Notes: a model not told the origin generated them from the sequence alone. A stretch of 64,000 bases of DNA from Pseudomonas viridiflava (GCF_900589395.1 NZ_UUIS01000075.1:267722-331721), one strand, 5' to 3'; counted from the stretch's first letter, positions 8,295 to 17,321 are shown. Program-made: numbers and translations.

Positions 8295-10120
8295 CATGCC
8301 GGTTGGCGGCGGTGGTTGGACCCGGACAGCGCTCGCGCCGCGCCCAGTAACGCCAGGTGCGTCAGGCCCTGGGGCAGGTTGCCCAGGTAGCTGCCGGTGT
8401 GTGGGTCAACCATCTCCGAATAGATGCCCACGCCGCGCTCCAGCCCCTGCACCGTGGCCTCGAACAGTCTGGCAGCCCGGTCGCGATCACCCAGCAGCGC
8501 GATGGCCTCGACCATCCAGAAGCTGCAGGCCAGAAAACAGCCTTCCTCATGCTCGACATCGGTGTAGCGGTAATGGAAGGCGCCGCAGCCCAATTCCCGG
8601 TCCACCGCGTCCAGAGTGCTTTGCAGGCGTCCGGCATGCGGGTAGCCGAAGCGCACCGCCAGCGCCAGGGAAGCATCCAGACGGTCGCTGCCGGGATAGA
8701 ACAGGTAGGCCTGACGCTCTTCGCTCCAGCAATGGGTTTCGATCCAGGTTTCGATGCGCTGGCGCTCGCGGTCCCAGCGTTCGCAACAGGTGGTCGGCAG
8801 ATGACCGTCGCGGGCCAGCTCCACCGCGCGGCTCAGGGCCTGCCAGCAACTGATCTTGGACATGCTGTAGTGCTGCGGCTCGGGCAGCTCCCAGATGCCG
8901 GCGTCTTTGCACCGCCATTGGTCGGCACACTGGTCAGCCAGGGCTGACAAGGTCGTGGCGCTGGTGGCATCAAGAATGTTGCCAGTGTCGATAAAGCATT
9001 TGGCCGTCTCGAAAATGTCACCGTACACACCGTGCTGGGTCTGGTCGGTCGCATCGTTGCCCACCCGCGGCGGCGAGTGTTTGTAACCGGGCAGGTCCAG
9101 CGCCCTGGCTTTCTCGGTCAGGTCGCCGCACAGCGTATAGCACACATGCGGGCCGTGTTCGGCCAGGCGCTTGAGCAGCCAGGTGAACGCCGCCTTGGAC
9201 TCTGGCTGCGCGCCAATGCTGAGAAAGGCCTCGATGGTGTATCCGGCATCGCGGATCCAGGCGAAGCGGTAGTCGTAGTTCTTGTCACCGCCGATGCGTT
9301 CGGGCAGCGAGGTGGTGGCTGCCGCCATGATCGACCCGCTGGGCGAGGACAGCAGCAGCTTGAGCGCCAGCGCGCTGCGGGTCACCAATGCCTTGTACTC
9401 GCCTTCATAGGTGAGACCCTCGCTCCACAGGCGCCACTCGCGGTCGGAACCGTCGATGCGCGCATCGATCAGTTCCAGCGGCGGCACCACCAGTGGCTCA
9501 TCGCGTCCGGCAACAATGGCCAGCACCTCTTTGCAACCCTGTCCGATCCGCAACCGGGCCTTGATGCCCAGGTCGTTGTTTTCTTCGAGGTGCAGGTTGT
9601 CACTGTGCAGAAACATCCCCAGCACCCGTCCGGCATGAAACACATTGCCGTTGCCGGTCGGGGTGACGTATGGGCTGACCTTGTCGGCCTGGGTGCCGAA
9701 GCTGATGCGTACCTGAAAGTCGATATGACCCTCCAGGCCTTCAAGGCGGCGGCCCAGTTCGGCCCATGGCAGGCGCCCGGCCGGACCACTGTTGAGCGAT
9801 TCGGTCATGCGCGCCTGGCCCGTTTCGGTCAGGAACAGGGTTTCCAGCACGTTGCTGTCGGGCAGGTAACGGCGCTCCACACTGTAGGCGCCTTCAGGCG
9901 TCACCAGGAAAAAGCCGCCATTTTCAGGGTCCAGCAAGCGGTCGAACAACGGCGGTGAATCCATGTGCGGCACGCACCACCAGTCGATGGAGCCATCCTT
10001 GCCCACCAGTGCCACCGAGCGACCATCGCCCAGGGCGGCATAGTCCTCCAGCGCAAGATAGCCATCGGGGTCGCGTTGCGGCGTGCCTTGCCGTTCACCG
10101 AGAGGGAGCGTTGAGTTCAT
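8294..10120 (-). CDS. Glycoside hydrolase family 15 protein (glucoamylase/trehalase-like)
   Basis: A 608-residue cytosolic enzyme of the GH15 type. The N-terminal beta-sandwich domain holds GSIDWWCVPHMDSPPLFDRL, characteristic of the trehalase-like N domain. The (alpha/alpha)6 barrel starts around residue 235 with YDYRFAWIRDAGYTIEAFL, the family's substrate-binding motif. HEEGCFLACSFWMVEA near residue 540 and GLTHLALLGAARAL at the C-terminus are also conserved. Members hydrolyse alpha-glucosidic bonds in malto-oligosaccharides or, in actinobacteria, trehalose. The reading frame is open for another 56 codons upstream, but that extension is cysteine-rich and unlike the family. The ATG at 10120 gives the expected length, although its ribosome site is weak. 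Confidence 0.85.
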   Translation of the reverse strand: MNSTLPLGERQGTPQRDPDGYLALEDYAALGDGRSVALVGKDGSIDWWCVPHMDSPPLFDRLLDPENGGFFLVTPEGAYSVERRYLPDSNVLETLFLTETGQARMTESLNSGPAGRLPWAELGRRLEGLEGHIDFQVRISFGTQADKVSPYVTPTGNGNVFHAGRVLGMFLHSDNLHLEENNDLGIKARLRIGQGCKEVLAIVAGRDEPLVVPPLELIDARIDGSDREWRLWSEGLTYEGEYKALVTRSALALKLLLSSPSGSIMAAATTSLPERIGGDKNYDYRFAWIRDAGYTIEAFLSIGAQPESKAAFTWLLKRLAEHGPHVCYTLCGDLTEKARALDLPGYKHSPPRVGNDATDQTQHGVYGDIFETAKCFIDTGNILDATSATTLSALADQCADQWRCKDAGIWELPEPQHYSMSKISCWQALSRAVELARDGHLPTTCCERWDRERQRIETWIETHCWSEERQAYLFYPGSDRLDASLALAVRFGYPHAGRLQSTLDAVDRELGCGAFHYRYTDVEHEEGCFLACSFWMVEAIALLGDRDRAARLFEATVQGLERGVGIYSEMVDPHTGSYLGNLPQGLTHLALLGAARALSGSNHRRQPA

Positions 10121-10506
10121 GGAGTCTGCCAGGCCGAGTAGGAAAAACCGGACACACGCCTGTCTTGGCGTACATCCACATGAGGATTCCGACTTCACCC
10201 GACGGGCAGGGTTCGGGGTATTTGCGTGCGGGCTTGTGCCGTCACGGCTGCCGGCACAAGCAGCCGGACAGTGATCCGTTTCAGCCATGAACCGGCCTCA
10301 CAGGGCCAGACTTTGCTGCCCGAAATGGCCAATGACTGCAGCCGGATTCTGACCATTCAGTAACCAGCTGTTTTAAAAGTAATTTTTTATGACATAAGGG
10401 CTTCACAGATGTAAGAAAAGTTGTTAAATTGCCGGCCATTCCAGCACAGCACGGCAACCGGGTTGGCGGGAATGTTCAGTCGAGTGCCAGTCACTCAATG
10501 CAATAC
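10121..10506. other. Gene-free region upstream of GH15 and tRNA-Gln
   Basis: About 386 bases without a convincing gene. The left half carries the non-conserved in-frame extension of the GH15 gene. The right half (10360-10440) is AT-rich, with TTTTAAAAGTAATTTTTTATG and TTGTTAAATTG, and is probably where transcription of the tRNA starts. I could not assign a confident -35/-10 pair. Confidence 0.5.
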
Positions 10507-10581
10507 AGGGGCGTCGCCAAGCGGTAAGGCAGCAGGTTTTGATCCTGCCATGCGTTGGTTCGAATCCAGCCGCCCCTGCCA
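10507..10581 (+). tRNA. tRNA-Gln (anticodon UUG)
   Basis: A 75-base tRNA with encoded CCA end. The acceptor stem AGGGGCG pairs with CGCCCCT, the discriminator base is G, and the anticodon stem GCAGG/CCTGC closes the loop TTTTGAT with anticodon TTG. The T arm has the invariant GGTTCGAATCC. It is a single tRNA, with no second tRNA next to it. A Res-Xre toxin-antitoxin pair begins about 200 bases downstream, a common location for acquired modules, but no repeat of the tRNA 3' end was seen. Confidence 0.97.
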
Positions 10582-10736
10582 TCTCTACCTTTGTTCTGTA
10601 AATCCCTCACTCATCCAGTCGCTGATCACCAGGCGGGCCGGATTTTTTGCGTTGCCTGATTTTTACCTGGATTCACGGCTGTTCTGCGCCAACTCATGGG
10701 TGTGGATGACATTCTCTGTCAATGCAGTGTGCGCGA

Positions 10737-10773
10737 TGCGACATATGGCGCTACACTCGCGCCATATGTCGCA
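10737..10773. promoter_or_regulatory. Operator of the Res-Xre module: perfect 15-bp inverted repeat
   Basis: TGCGACATATGGCGC, a 7-base spacer TACACTC, and the exact reverse complement GCGCCATATGTCGCA. It ends 15 bases before the antitoxin ATG. The spacer could serve as the -10 element, so binding would block transcription directly. Type II antitoxins of the Xre class normally repress their own operon at such sites. Confidence 0.8.
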
Positions 10774-10788
10774 CAGGGAGATGTCCCC

Positions 10789-11247
10789 ATGATTACCGCA
10801 CAAGCCCGCACCTCTGAACGCACGCCCACAGAGTACTTGTTACGCATCGATGCGGGGCAGCTCAGCCCGATGATGGTCTACCGGCTGACCGCCAAGGGTT
10901 TCGAGCTCAAGGACGTGCTGGAGATGCTGTCGCTTTCCGATCTGTATTCCAACCGCAAGATCATGAGCCGTATCGTGGGCAAGTCCGTCAGGACGCTCCA
11001 GCGACAGGGCAGTCGTGAGCAACCGGCTCACCTCAACTCCCAGCAAAGCGCCGTCGCTTTCCAGTACGCCAAGGTGCTGGAGCATGCCATCAATGTGTTT
11101 GGCGATCAGAAGCTGGCCGAGGAGTGGCTGGGGCGTCCTTGCAAGTACCTGGACGGCAACGTGCCGCTGGACGTCATCGATAATCCCGTGGGGTTTCAGG
11201 CCGTCGAGGATTACCTGGAGCGCATCGAGTACGGGGTTTACCAGTGA
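10789..11247 (+). CDS. Xre/MbcA/ParS-type antitoxin of a Res-Xre toxin-antitoxin system
   Basis: A 152-residue antitoxin. The N-terminal part (about residues 20-90) is a helix-turn-helix of the Xre-like toxin-antitoxin kind, with KIMSRIVGKSVRTLQRQ as the likely recognition region. The C-terminal part is the DUF2384/MbcA-ParS toxin-binding domain, recognised by FGDQKLAEEWLGRP, PLDVIDNPVGFQAVEDYL and the final RIEYGVY. It neutralises the RES-domain toxin encoded next and represses the operon. The chosen ATG follows AGGGAG and lies just downstream of the palindromic operator; starts further upstream would put the operator inside the gene. The toxin gene overlaps its end by four bases, so the two are translationally coupled. 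Confidence 0.9.
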   Translation: MITAQARTSERTPTEYLLRIDAGQLSPMMVYRLTAKGFELKDVLEMLSLSDLYSNRKIMSRIVGKSVRTLQRQGSREQPAHLNSQQSAVAFQYAKVLEHAINVFGDQKLAEEWLGRPCKYLDGNVPLDVIDNPVGFQAVEDYLERIEYGVYQ

Positions 11248-11735
11248 ACCCACTGCCCTGGTCCGGCGCCTGGTACGCCTGGCGCCTGGACCGTGAGGTG
11301 TACAAGGATTCTTGGGACAGCGGCATCGGTGCCCACAAGCTCGGCGGCCGCTGGAACCCGGCGGGGCGCAACGTCGTCTACGCGTCGGCGGATCCTTCGA
11401 CCGCCATCCTGGAGGTGGCGGTGCATGCCGGCTTCGATGCGCTGGACACCGTGGCCCATGTACTCACCTGTTTCGAGGTGATCGAACCAAGCCTGATCAA
11501 GGTCGTGCAGTCCGAGGACGTGTCCAACCCGGTGTGGCTGTCGAGCGCATCCGCCTCGCCCAACCAGCAGAAGTTTGCCGATGCCTTGCTGGCGCAACAC
11601 CCCTTCGTATTGATTCCTTCTGCCGTCACCCGCCATTCCTGGAACCTGCTGGTCAGTTGCGAACTCGCCGAAGGCAAGTATCGACTTATCAGCCAGGAGC
11701 GCTTCGGCCTCGACACGCGCCTGATCAAGGGCTGA
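11244..11735 (+). CDS. RES-domain toxin (NAD+-degrading) of a Res-Xre system
   Basis: A 163-residue RES-domain protein. The domain covers most of the chain, with the name-giving polar residues visible: arginine in GGRWNPAG (near 35), tyrosine and glutamate in NVVYASADPSTAILEV (near 44-58), and a serine/tryptophan in RHSWNLL (near 131). Characterised RES toxins fold like ADP-ribosyltransferases and destroy cellular NAD+, halting growth until the Xre-type antitoxin binds. The start is GTG, overlapping the antitoxin stop codon as GTGA. All expected active-site residues appear intact, so the toxin is probably functional. The sigma-54 regulator gene converges on it from the other side with only 15 bases between them. 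Confidence 0.92.
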   Translation: MNPLPWSGAWYAWRLDREVYKDSWDSGIGAHKLGGRWNPAGRNVVYASADPSTAILEVAVHAGFDALDTVAHVLTCFEVIEPSLIKVVQSEDVSNPVWLSSASASPNQQKFADALLAQHPFVLIPSAVTRHSWNLLVSCELAEGKYRLISQERFGLDTRLIKG

Positions 11736-11750
11736 CCCGGACAGCACCGG

Positions 11751-13559
11751 CTACGTCAGCTTTCTGCCTTCGCGCAGTTTCTTGTACAGCGTGGTACGTG
11801 AAATCCCCAGCTCGTGGGCGGTGGCAGAAATGTTGCCGCCATGGGCCTGCAAGGTTTGTTCGATGGTGCGCTGCTGCACCGCCTTGAGCGATGCCACAGG
11901 CGCCGCTGTTCCAGTCGAAAGACCGCACAGGTGTTCGGGCAGGATGACGCTGCCGTCTTCGGCCAGGGCACAGGCCAGGCGCAAGGTCTGTTCCAGTTGG
12001 CGGATATTGCCCGGCCAGTGCTGGGCCTGCAGGCAGGCCAGGCTGTCGGAGTGCAGTGCATGGCTGCCGAGTTGCCGCAGCAGGCTGTCGATCAGGTGAA
12101 TGAGGTCCTTGCGCTCGCGCAGGGCGGGCAGGTGAGCGCTGAAACCGTTGAGCCGGTAATACAGGTCCTCGCGAAAGCGTCGCTCGCCGATCAAGGCGGG
12201 CAGGTCGCAATGGGTGGCGCTGATCAGGCGCACACTCAGCGGTCGGCTTTGCGAACTGCCCAGGCGAGTGACGCGCCGCTCTTGCAGTACGCGCAGCAAC
12301 CGGGTCTGCAAGGGGGCCGGCATGTCGCCGATTTCATCCAGCAGCAAGGTGCCGCCATGGGCCTCTTCAAGCCGGCCGCTGGCGCCGCCCTTGCGGGCGC
12401 CGGTGAAGGTGCCGTCGCTGTAGCCGAACAGTTCGGCTTCGATCAGGCTTTCCGGAATCGCCGAGCAATTGATCGCGACAAAGGGTGCGTCCGGACACAG
12501 ATCGTCATGCAGGGCGCGGGCAAAGACCTCCTTGCCGGTGCCGGTTTCACCCAGCAACAGCACCGGGATGCTGGCCCCAAAGGCCTTGCGTGCCGCCTCG
12601 AACTGGCGATTGAGCTGTGGGTCGCGGCCCAGCGGTGTCAGGTCATGGTGGCTGAACCCCGAGTGGGCACGCGCGCGGGTGCCCACTCTATGGGCGTACA
12701 GGCTGGAGCCGTCATTGAGCTGCACCAGTCCAGGCGTGTGACGTTGCGCGTCTGGCGACGGGTCGCGGACAAAGCACTGGTGCCAGTGCGCCAGTGATCC
12801 GGACAAGCCCAGTAGACGGCGTGCCGTGGCATTGGCCGCGCGAATCCGGCCGTCGCCATCCAGCGCCAGCAAGCCTTGCAGCGGCGTGCCGATCAGGCGT
12901 GGGTCGTGTTGCAGGCTGAGGATCTGGCAATCGTCCAGATGGCCAAACAGGCGGTTTTCCGTGGCCATGGCGGCAAGACGCAACTGGTCAAGTACCGCCT
13001 GGGCGTTGCGCTCACCGATGCCGGTGATGTCCAGCGCACCGATCAATTCGCCCTGCACGTCATGCACCGGCATCGAGACACAGAAAAATCGCTCGAATTC
13101 GCTCAGGTAATGCTGCCAGCCGTGTAATACCACCGGTTGATCTTCGGCCAGGGTGCAACTGGGGGCGGTGGTGCCGATATCGGCCTCGTGAATCCGCCGA
13201 CCGATCTGCAAAGGCCCCAGCGTGTCGGTGCTTCCAGCGTGGCGGGCCTGGACGATAACGCCGCGGGTGTTGACGCAAAACAAGGTCCACGACTGGCCGC
13301 CGAAGACTTGCCACAGCCGTTCGATTTCCGGCTGAACGCAAGCGCCCAGTTGCCTGTCGCGGTCATCGAGGGTGAATACCGGCGCGTCAGGCCGGTGCAG
13401 GCGCGGCTCCCACGGGCTCAGCCCGGCCTCGCGCGAACGCTCCCAGGAGCGGGCCACCGGGTCGGGCAGCAGCCCGGCAGGCAGGGGCGCGCCTTCAAGC
13501 CAACGCTGGCGAACGCCGGCAAGGCGCTGGGGATGTGTCAGCTGTTGGCTATCCATCAA
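11751..13559 (-). CDS. AcoR-like sigma-54-dependent transcriptional activator
   Basis: A 602-residue enhancer-binding protein. The first 300 residues form a GAF-type sensory region (about 80-210) followed by a PAS-like segment. The AAA+ domain (about 310-530) has Walker A GETGTGKE and Walker B LLLDEIGDMP. The sigma-54 contact loop reads GTFTGA instead of the usual GAFTGA, a variant also known in AcoR-like proteins. The C-terminal Fis-type helix-turn-helix ends in NISATAHELGISRTTLYKKL. It is the last gene of the aldehyde/alcohol dehydrogenase group, and a -24/-12 promoter heads that group, so it very likely activates it. AcoR-like activators respond to small alcohols, aldehydes or ketones; the true inducer is not visible from sequence. 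Confidence 0.9.
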   Translation of the reverse strand: MMDSQQLTHPQRLAGVRQRWLEGAPLPAGLLPDPVARSWERSREAGLSPWEPRLHRPDAPVFTLDDRDRQLGACVQPEIERLWQVFGGQSWTLFCVNTRGVIVQARHAGSTDTLGPLQIGRRIHEADIGTTAPSCTLAEDQPVVLHGWQHYLSEFERFFCVSMPVHDVQGELIGALDITGIGERNAQAVLDQLRLAAMATENRLFGHLDDCQILSLQHDPRLIGTPLQGLLALDGDGRIRAANATARRLLGLSGSLAHWHQCFVRDPSPDAQRHTPGLVQLNDGSSLYAHRVGTRARAHSGFSHHDLTPLGRDPQLNRQFEAARKAFGASIPVLLLGETGTGKEVFARALHDDLCPDAPFVAINCSAIPESLIEAELFGYSDGTFTGARKGGASGRLEEAHGGTLLLDEIGDMPAPLQTRLLRVLQERRVTRLGSSQSRPLSVRLISATHCDLPALIGERRFREDLYYRLNGFSAHLPALRERKDLIHLIDSLLRQLGSHALHSDSLACLQAQHWPGNIRQLEQTLRLACALAEDGSVILPEHLCGLSTGTAAPVASLKAVQQRTIEQTLQAHGGNISATAHELGISRTTLYKKLREGRKLT

Positions 13560-13636
13560 GTCACCCTGGTTTTTATTAGTGGTGGCTGCTGAGTAGAACC
13601 CTGCACAGCCACCGGTGTAAAGCCTGGCGGTGGCAC

Positions 13637-14527
13637 TCAGAACAACAGCAGCGCGCGCAGGTTGACGCCGACATCCTCGCGAAAGCCCCCTTCGGCCTGC
13701 ACGTCGTGGGTCAGTTGCGCACTGAGCTGTACATTGCGGGCGACCATCTGCTGGAATTCGAAGCGAACCTGTTGCACCTCGGTCTTCTGGCCAATGTAAT
13801 CACCGTCAATGAACTGCTTGCCGCCCGTGCTGGCCGAATAGCCCAGGGCAACGCGCTGGCTGGGGTTGAAGTCATAGCGCAGGTTGGCCTGCACCTGGTA
13901 GGTCGGGTCTTGTTCCAGGGTCTGGCGGCCGCTGCCGGCGTCGTCATTATCGCCATACAACACCGCATCGCCGTACAGCTCCAGCGAGGTCTTGCCCCAC
14001 AGCGGTTCGACCCAGCCCAGTTGCAGGTCGAACTTGTAGCGGTTCTCGCCCAGGTTCAGCGCGTCTCCCTTGTGGTAGCTGCCCCACGGCACATACAGCA
14101 GCGGCGTGACACCGAAGTAGCGCCCGCTGGCACCGGCGCCTGGCTGGTTGACCAGCCAGAAGGTCGCGCCAAAGATCGGGTCGGCCATGCCGCTGGCGCT
14201 GCCCAGCGATTGCCCACCGATTTTTGCACCATAGACATGGCCGAACGGCAACAGGACTTGCGGGTCGACAGTGATCCCGGCGATTTCAGTGAAGTGGATC
14301 AGGCGCAGGATGCTGATATTGCTGCGCAGCCGGGTGTTGTCAGACACTGTGCCGCCGCCGTCGGGGTTGAAGCTACTGGCGCGACCGTGTTGCTGATACC
14401 AGGCGGCGACGCTGGTGCCAGGGGGCAGGGCGGTGTAGTCACCGGCATTGACGTCGACGGCGTGGGCGTTGGCAGACAGCCACAGGCTGGCCGCCAGAAT
14501 CGAAGACTGGAGGGCTGGAAAACGCAT
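13637..14527 (-). CDS. Outer-membrane transporter of the phenol MetA-pathway (SphA) family
   Basis: A 296-residue protein with an N-terminal signal peptide (cleavage probably after ANAHA, residue 23) and a beta-strand-rich body with alternating polar and hydrophobic residues ending in the aromatic terminus LLLF, as in outer-membrane beta-barrels. It fits the family often annotated as phenol degradation protein meta or transporter (Phenol_MetA_deg). Members accompany catabolic operons for aromatic and other hydrophobic compounds and are thought to help uptake. It lies 77 bases after the alcohol dehydrogenase gene and 77 before the activator gene, in the same direction, so it most likely lets the operon's substrate cross the outer membrane. 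Confidence 0.75.
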   Translation of the reverse strand: MRFPALQSSILAASLWLSANAHAVDVNAGDYTALPPGTSVAAWYQQHGRASSFNPDGGGTVSDNTRLRSNISILRLIHFTEIAGITVDPQVLLPFGHVYGAKIGGQSLGSASGMADPIFGATFWLVNQPGAGASGRYFGVTPLLYVPWGSYHKGDALNLGENRYKFDLQLGWVEPLWGKTSLELYGDAVLYGDNDDAGSGRQTLEQDPTYQVQANLRYDFNPSQRVALGYSASTGGKQFIDGDYIGQKTEVQQVRFEFQQMVARNVQLSAQLTHDVQAEGGFREDVGVNLRALLLF

Positions 14528-14604
14528 GATCGGTTCCTGTTATTTTTCTAATGGGAAGGGAAGGCCGCCACGGCCAGGGCCGTGGCGGTGACAGTGGCAG
14601 TACG

Positions 14605-15723
14605 TCAGCTGCCGATCATCAGCACCGGCTTGAGGGTGATGCCTTTTTCGCTGTCTTCGGCAGCCTGGTTGATCTGCTCGAAGGGGTAGAACTTCACCAG
14701 CTTGTCGAAGGCAAAACGCCCTTGCAGGTGCAGTTCGACCAGTTGCGGGATGAACTGCTGCGGCACGCTGTCGCCTTCGACGATGCCGCGGATGCTCTTG
14801 CCGCCAAGCAACAGGTCATTGACGTCGAACTCGGCCGTGGTCCCCAGCGGCGGTGCGCCGACCACGCCCACGCAGCCCAGGCTGCCCAGGGCGTCCACGG
14901 CCTGGCGCAATACTTGCGGACGGCCGGTGGACTCCAGGGCGAAGTTCACCCCGCCGGTGATCTCGCGAATGGCCGCCACCGCGTCGCGGTCCTTGCTGTT
15001 GATCACATGGGTGGCGCCCAGCTCCAGCGCCAGTTCCAGGCGTGATGGCACCACATCCACGGCAATGATCACCGAGGCCCCTGCCACCCGCGCCGCCAGC
15101 ACCGCCGACAGGCCGACGGCGCCGGCGCCGAAGGCGACAAAGCTGCTGCCGGGGGTGACTTTCAGCGAATTGATGACAGCGCCGGCGCCGGTCTGGATGC
15201 CACATCCCAGCGGGCCGAGCAATGCCAGCGGGGCTTGCTTGGGCACCTTGACGGCATTGTTCTCGCGGCTGATGGCATAGGTGGCGAATGATGACTGGGC
15301 AAAAAAGTGATCGTTCAGCGCGGCGCCGCTTTCATCCTGCAACGCATGCCCGCCATGCGGGTCGGCACCGCTGAAATTACGCCCGAAAAATTCCTGGCAG
15401 TAGGACGCATGGCCGCCACCGCAAGGTTTGCAATAGCCGCAATAGCCGTAGGTGAGCACCACATGGTCGCCCACCGCCAGGCCGCGCACCTGCGGGCCGA
15501 TGGCTTCGACCACGCCAGAGCCTTCATGGCCCAGCACGGCCGGCAGTGGCACCGGGTAATACTGGTCACGCACGATCATGTCGGTGTGGCACATGCCGGT
15601 GGCGACGATGCGCACCAGCACTTCATCGTCCTTGGGTTCACGGATACGCGCCGGTTCGATCACGAACGGTGCGCCCTTGCTGCGGGTGACAGCGGCTTTG
15701 ATGGCTCGAGAAGGTGTGCTCAT
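14605..15723 (-). CDS. Zinc-dependent NAD(P) alcohol dehydrogenase, aryl-alcohol type
   Basis: A 372-residue class III-like medium-chain dehydrogenase resembling XylB/AreB benzyl alcohol dehydrogenases. The catalytic zinc cysteine is in ATGMCHTD (near residue 44), with the histidine-glutamate pair in LGHEGSGVVE. The structural zinc site is CGYCKPCGGGHASYC (near 95-109). The cofactor-binding Rossmann motif is GAGAVGLSAVLAARVAGA, and an aspartate follows in IIAVDVV, which favours NAD over NADP. It would interconvert an alcohol and the aldehyde handled by the preceding gene. The start is 42 bases after the aldehyde dehydrogenase gene. Benzylic or terpene alcohols are the likely substrates by family, but side-chain specificity cannot be read off. 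Confidence 0.85.
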   Translation of the reverse strand: MSTPSRAIKAAVTRSKGAPFVIEPARIREPKDDEVLVRIVATGMCHTDMIVRDQYYPVPLPAVLGHEGSGVVEAIGPQVRGLAVGDHVVLTYGYCGYCKPCGGGHASYCQEFFGRNFSGADPHGGHALQDESGAALNDHFFAQSSFATYAISRENNAVKVPKQAPLALLGPLGCGIQTGAGAVINSLKVTPGSSFVAFGAGAVGLSAVLAARVAGASVIIAVDVVPSRLELALELGATHVINSKDRDAVAAIREITGGVNFALESTGRPQVLRQAVDALGSLGCVGVVGAPPLGTTAEFDVNDLLLGGKSIRGIVEGDSVPQQFIPQLVELHLQGRFAFDKLVKFYPFEQINQAAEDSEKGITLKPVLMIGS

Positions 15724-15765
15724 TATTATTGTGCTCGTGTGGGTGTTGATACAGGTTGGGGTTGC

Positions 15766-17235
15766 TTAAAGCGGGTAAAGCGGCGCATCGCCCTTGAGCG
15801 TGAGCCATTGCCACTGGGTGAACTCTTCCCAGTTGGCCGGGCCGCCGATGCTGGTGCCGTTGCCGGAGGCGCCCACGCCACCGAACGGGTTGATCACCTC
15901 ATCGTTCACCGTCTGGTCATTGATGTGCAGCAGCCCCGTGCGCAGCCGTTCACCCAGTTTCAGGGCGCGGCCCACATTCCGGGAAATGATCGCGGCCGAC
16001 AGGCCGTATTCGGTGTCGTTGGCCAGGCGGATGGCGTCTTCGTCGGTGTCGAACGGCACCACGACGGCCACCGGGCCGAAGATTTCTTCATGAAAGGCCG
16101 GGTTATCCGGTTGCACGCCACTGAGCACCGTGGCCTGGAAAAACAGCCCGTCGGACTCTCCGCCGGCCTCGAGGCGGGCACCGGCCTGTTGGGCGGCCTG
16201 CACCACCTGGTAAACGTGGTCGCGTTGCCGGGCATTGATCAGCGGGCCCAGGTGCACCTCGCCCTTGGCCGGGTCGCCCACGGTCAGGCTGCGAGCCTTG
16301 GCGGTCAGGCGCTCGACGAAGGCGTCGTAGATGCCGCGCTGCACCAGCAGCCGGCCGGTGGACATGCAGATCTGCCCCTGATGCAGGTACACGCCCCAGG
16401 TGGCGTTGGCCAGCGCGGTGTCCAGGTCGGCGTCGTCCAGGACGATCAGTGAATTCTTGCCGCCCAGCTCCAGCGACACCTTTTTCAAGTAGCGGCCGGC
16501 CGCTTCACCGACCTTGCGCCCCGCGCCGGTGGAACCGGTGAACTGGATCATCGCCACATTCGGCTCGGCCACCAGCGCCGCCCCGGCCTCAGCCGCACCT
16601 GGCAGCACATGCAGAGTGCCGGCCGGCAGGCCGGCCAGTTCGAATAACCGTGCCAGCACCAGCCCGCCGCACACAGCGGTGCGCGGGTCAGGCTTGAGAA
16701 TCACGCTGTTACCCACCGCCAGCGCCGGTGCCACGGCGCGGGCGGCCAGGTACAGCGGAAAATTGAAAGGCGAGATAACGCCAATGACCCCCAGCGGGCG
16801 GCGGCGCGCCAGGCTCAGGCGGCCTGGCGAGGTCGGCAGCACTTCGCCCTGGCTGCGCGAGGGCAGGCCTGCGCTTTCGTAAAAAGCCTTGATGGTCAGG
16901 CGGGTTTCAAACGCCGCCTTGGGCCGGGTGGAGCCGCTTTCACGGACCAGCCACTGCACGATCTCCTCGAAGTGCTGTTCGGCCAGTTGTGCCGCTTTAC
17001 GCAAGACGCGGGCACGTTCGTCGTAGGGCTGGGCAAACCAGTGCTCCTGCGCCTCGCGCGCCACCTTGGCCGAGTGCGCCACGGTGGCGGCATCGGCCAG
17101 GCCCACATGGCCCAGCGTGGCGCCGCTGGCCGGCTCGATCACTTCGCTGGGGGGCAGGGGGCCTGCGCTCCAGGCACCGTTGAACAGGCGTTGGTTCCAC
17201 AGTGCGTCGGGCAGCAGGGTTGACGTATCAGGCAT
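15766..17235 (-). CDS. Aldehyde dehydrogenase, benzaldehyde dehydrogenase-like
   Basis: A 489-residue NAD(P)-dependent aldehyde dehydrogenase of the benzaldehyde/vanillin branch (XylC/AreC-like). The general-base glutamate lies in VSLELGGKNS (near residue 253) and the catalytic cysteine in HQGQICMSTGR (near 287), where the sequence GQICMS is typical of aryl-aldehyde enzymes. FNFPLYLAARAVAPALAVGN near 150 is the cofactor-binding part, and EIFGPVAVV near 386 is also conserved. It oxidises an aldehyde to an acid in the cytosol. It is the first gene of a four-gene unit with the alcohol dehydrogenase, outer-membrane protein and activator; a sigma-54 promoter lies 70-86 bases upstream of its start. 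Confidence 0.87.
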   Translation of the reverse strand: MPDTSTLLPDALWNQRLFNGAWSAGPLPPSEVIEPASGATLGHVGLADAATVAHSAKVAREAQEHWFAQPYDERARVLRKAAQLAEQHFEEIVQWLVRESGSTRPKAAFETRLTIKAFYESAGLPSRSQGEVLPTSPGRLSLARRRPLGVIGVISPFNFPLYLAARAVAPALAVGNSVILKPDPRTAVCGGLVLARLFELAGLPAGTLHVLPGAAEAGAALVAEPNVAMIQFTGSTGAGRKVGEAAGRYLKKVSLELGGKNSLIVLDDADLDTALANATWGVYLHQGQICMSTGRLLVQRGIYDAFVERLTAKARSLTVGDPAKGEVHLGPLINARQRDHVYQVVQAAQQAGARLEAGGESDGLFFQATVLSGVQPDNPAFHEEIFGPVAVVVPFDTDEDAIRLANDTEYGLSAAIISRNVGRALKLGERLRTGLLHINDQTVNDEVINPFGGVGASGNGTSIGGPANWEEFTQWQWLTLKGDAPLYPL

Positions 17236-17305
17236 GAGGCCTCCTCGTTTTGCTTGTTATTGGCGCCGCACAGGGGAGCGTGGCGTTGCCGGTCGAGAGA
17301 GGCTC

Positions 17306-17321
17306 AGCAGGAGATGTGCCA
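17306..17321 (-). promoter_or_regulatory. Sigma-54 (-24/-12) promoter of the aldehyde dehydrogenase operon
   Basis: On the minus strand the sequence is TGGCAC-ATCTC-CTGCT, against a consensus of TGGCAC-N5-TTGCW; only one core position differs, and the GG-N10-GC spacing is exact. Transcription would start near 17295, leaving a leader of about 60 bases. The activator encoded at the end of the same gene group is a sigma-54 enhancer-binding protein, which supports the call. Confidence 0.75.

Noticed and set aside
10121..10288. N-terminal extension of the GH15 protein
   Set aside because: The 56 extra residues are cysteine- and proline-rich, unlike the family, whose chain normally starts near the chosen ATG.
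10507..11750. Genomic island inserted at tRNA-Gln
   Set aside because: No integrase gene is adjacent and no direct repeat of the tRNA 3' end was found up to the sigma-54 regulator gene. The toxin-antitoxin pair alone does not prove an island.
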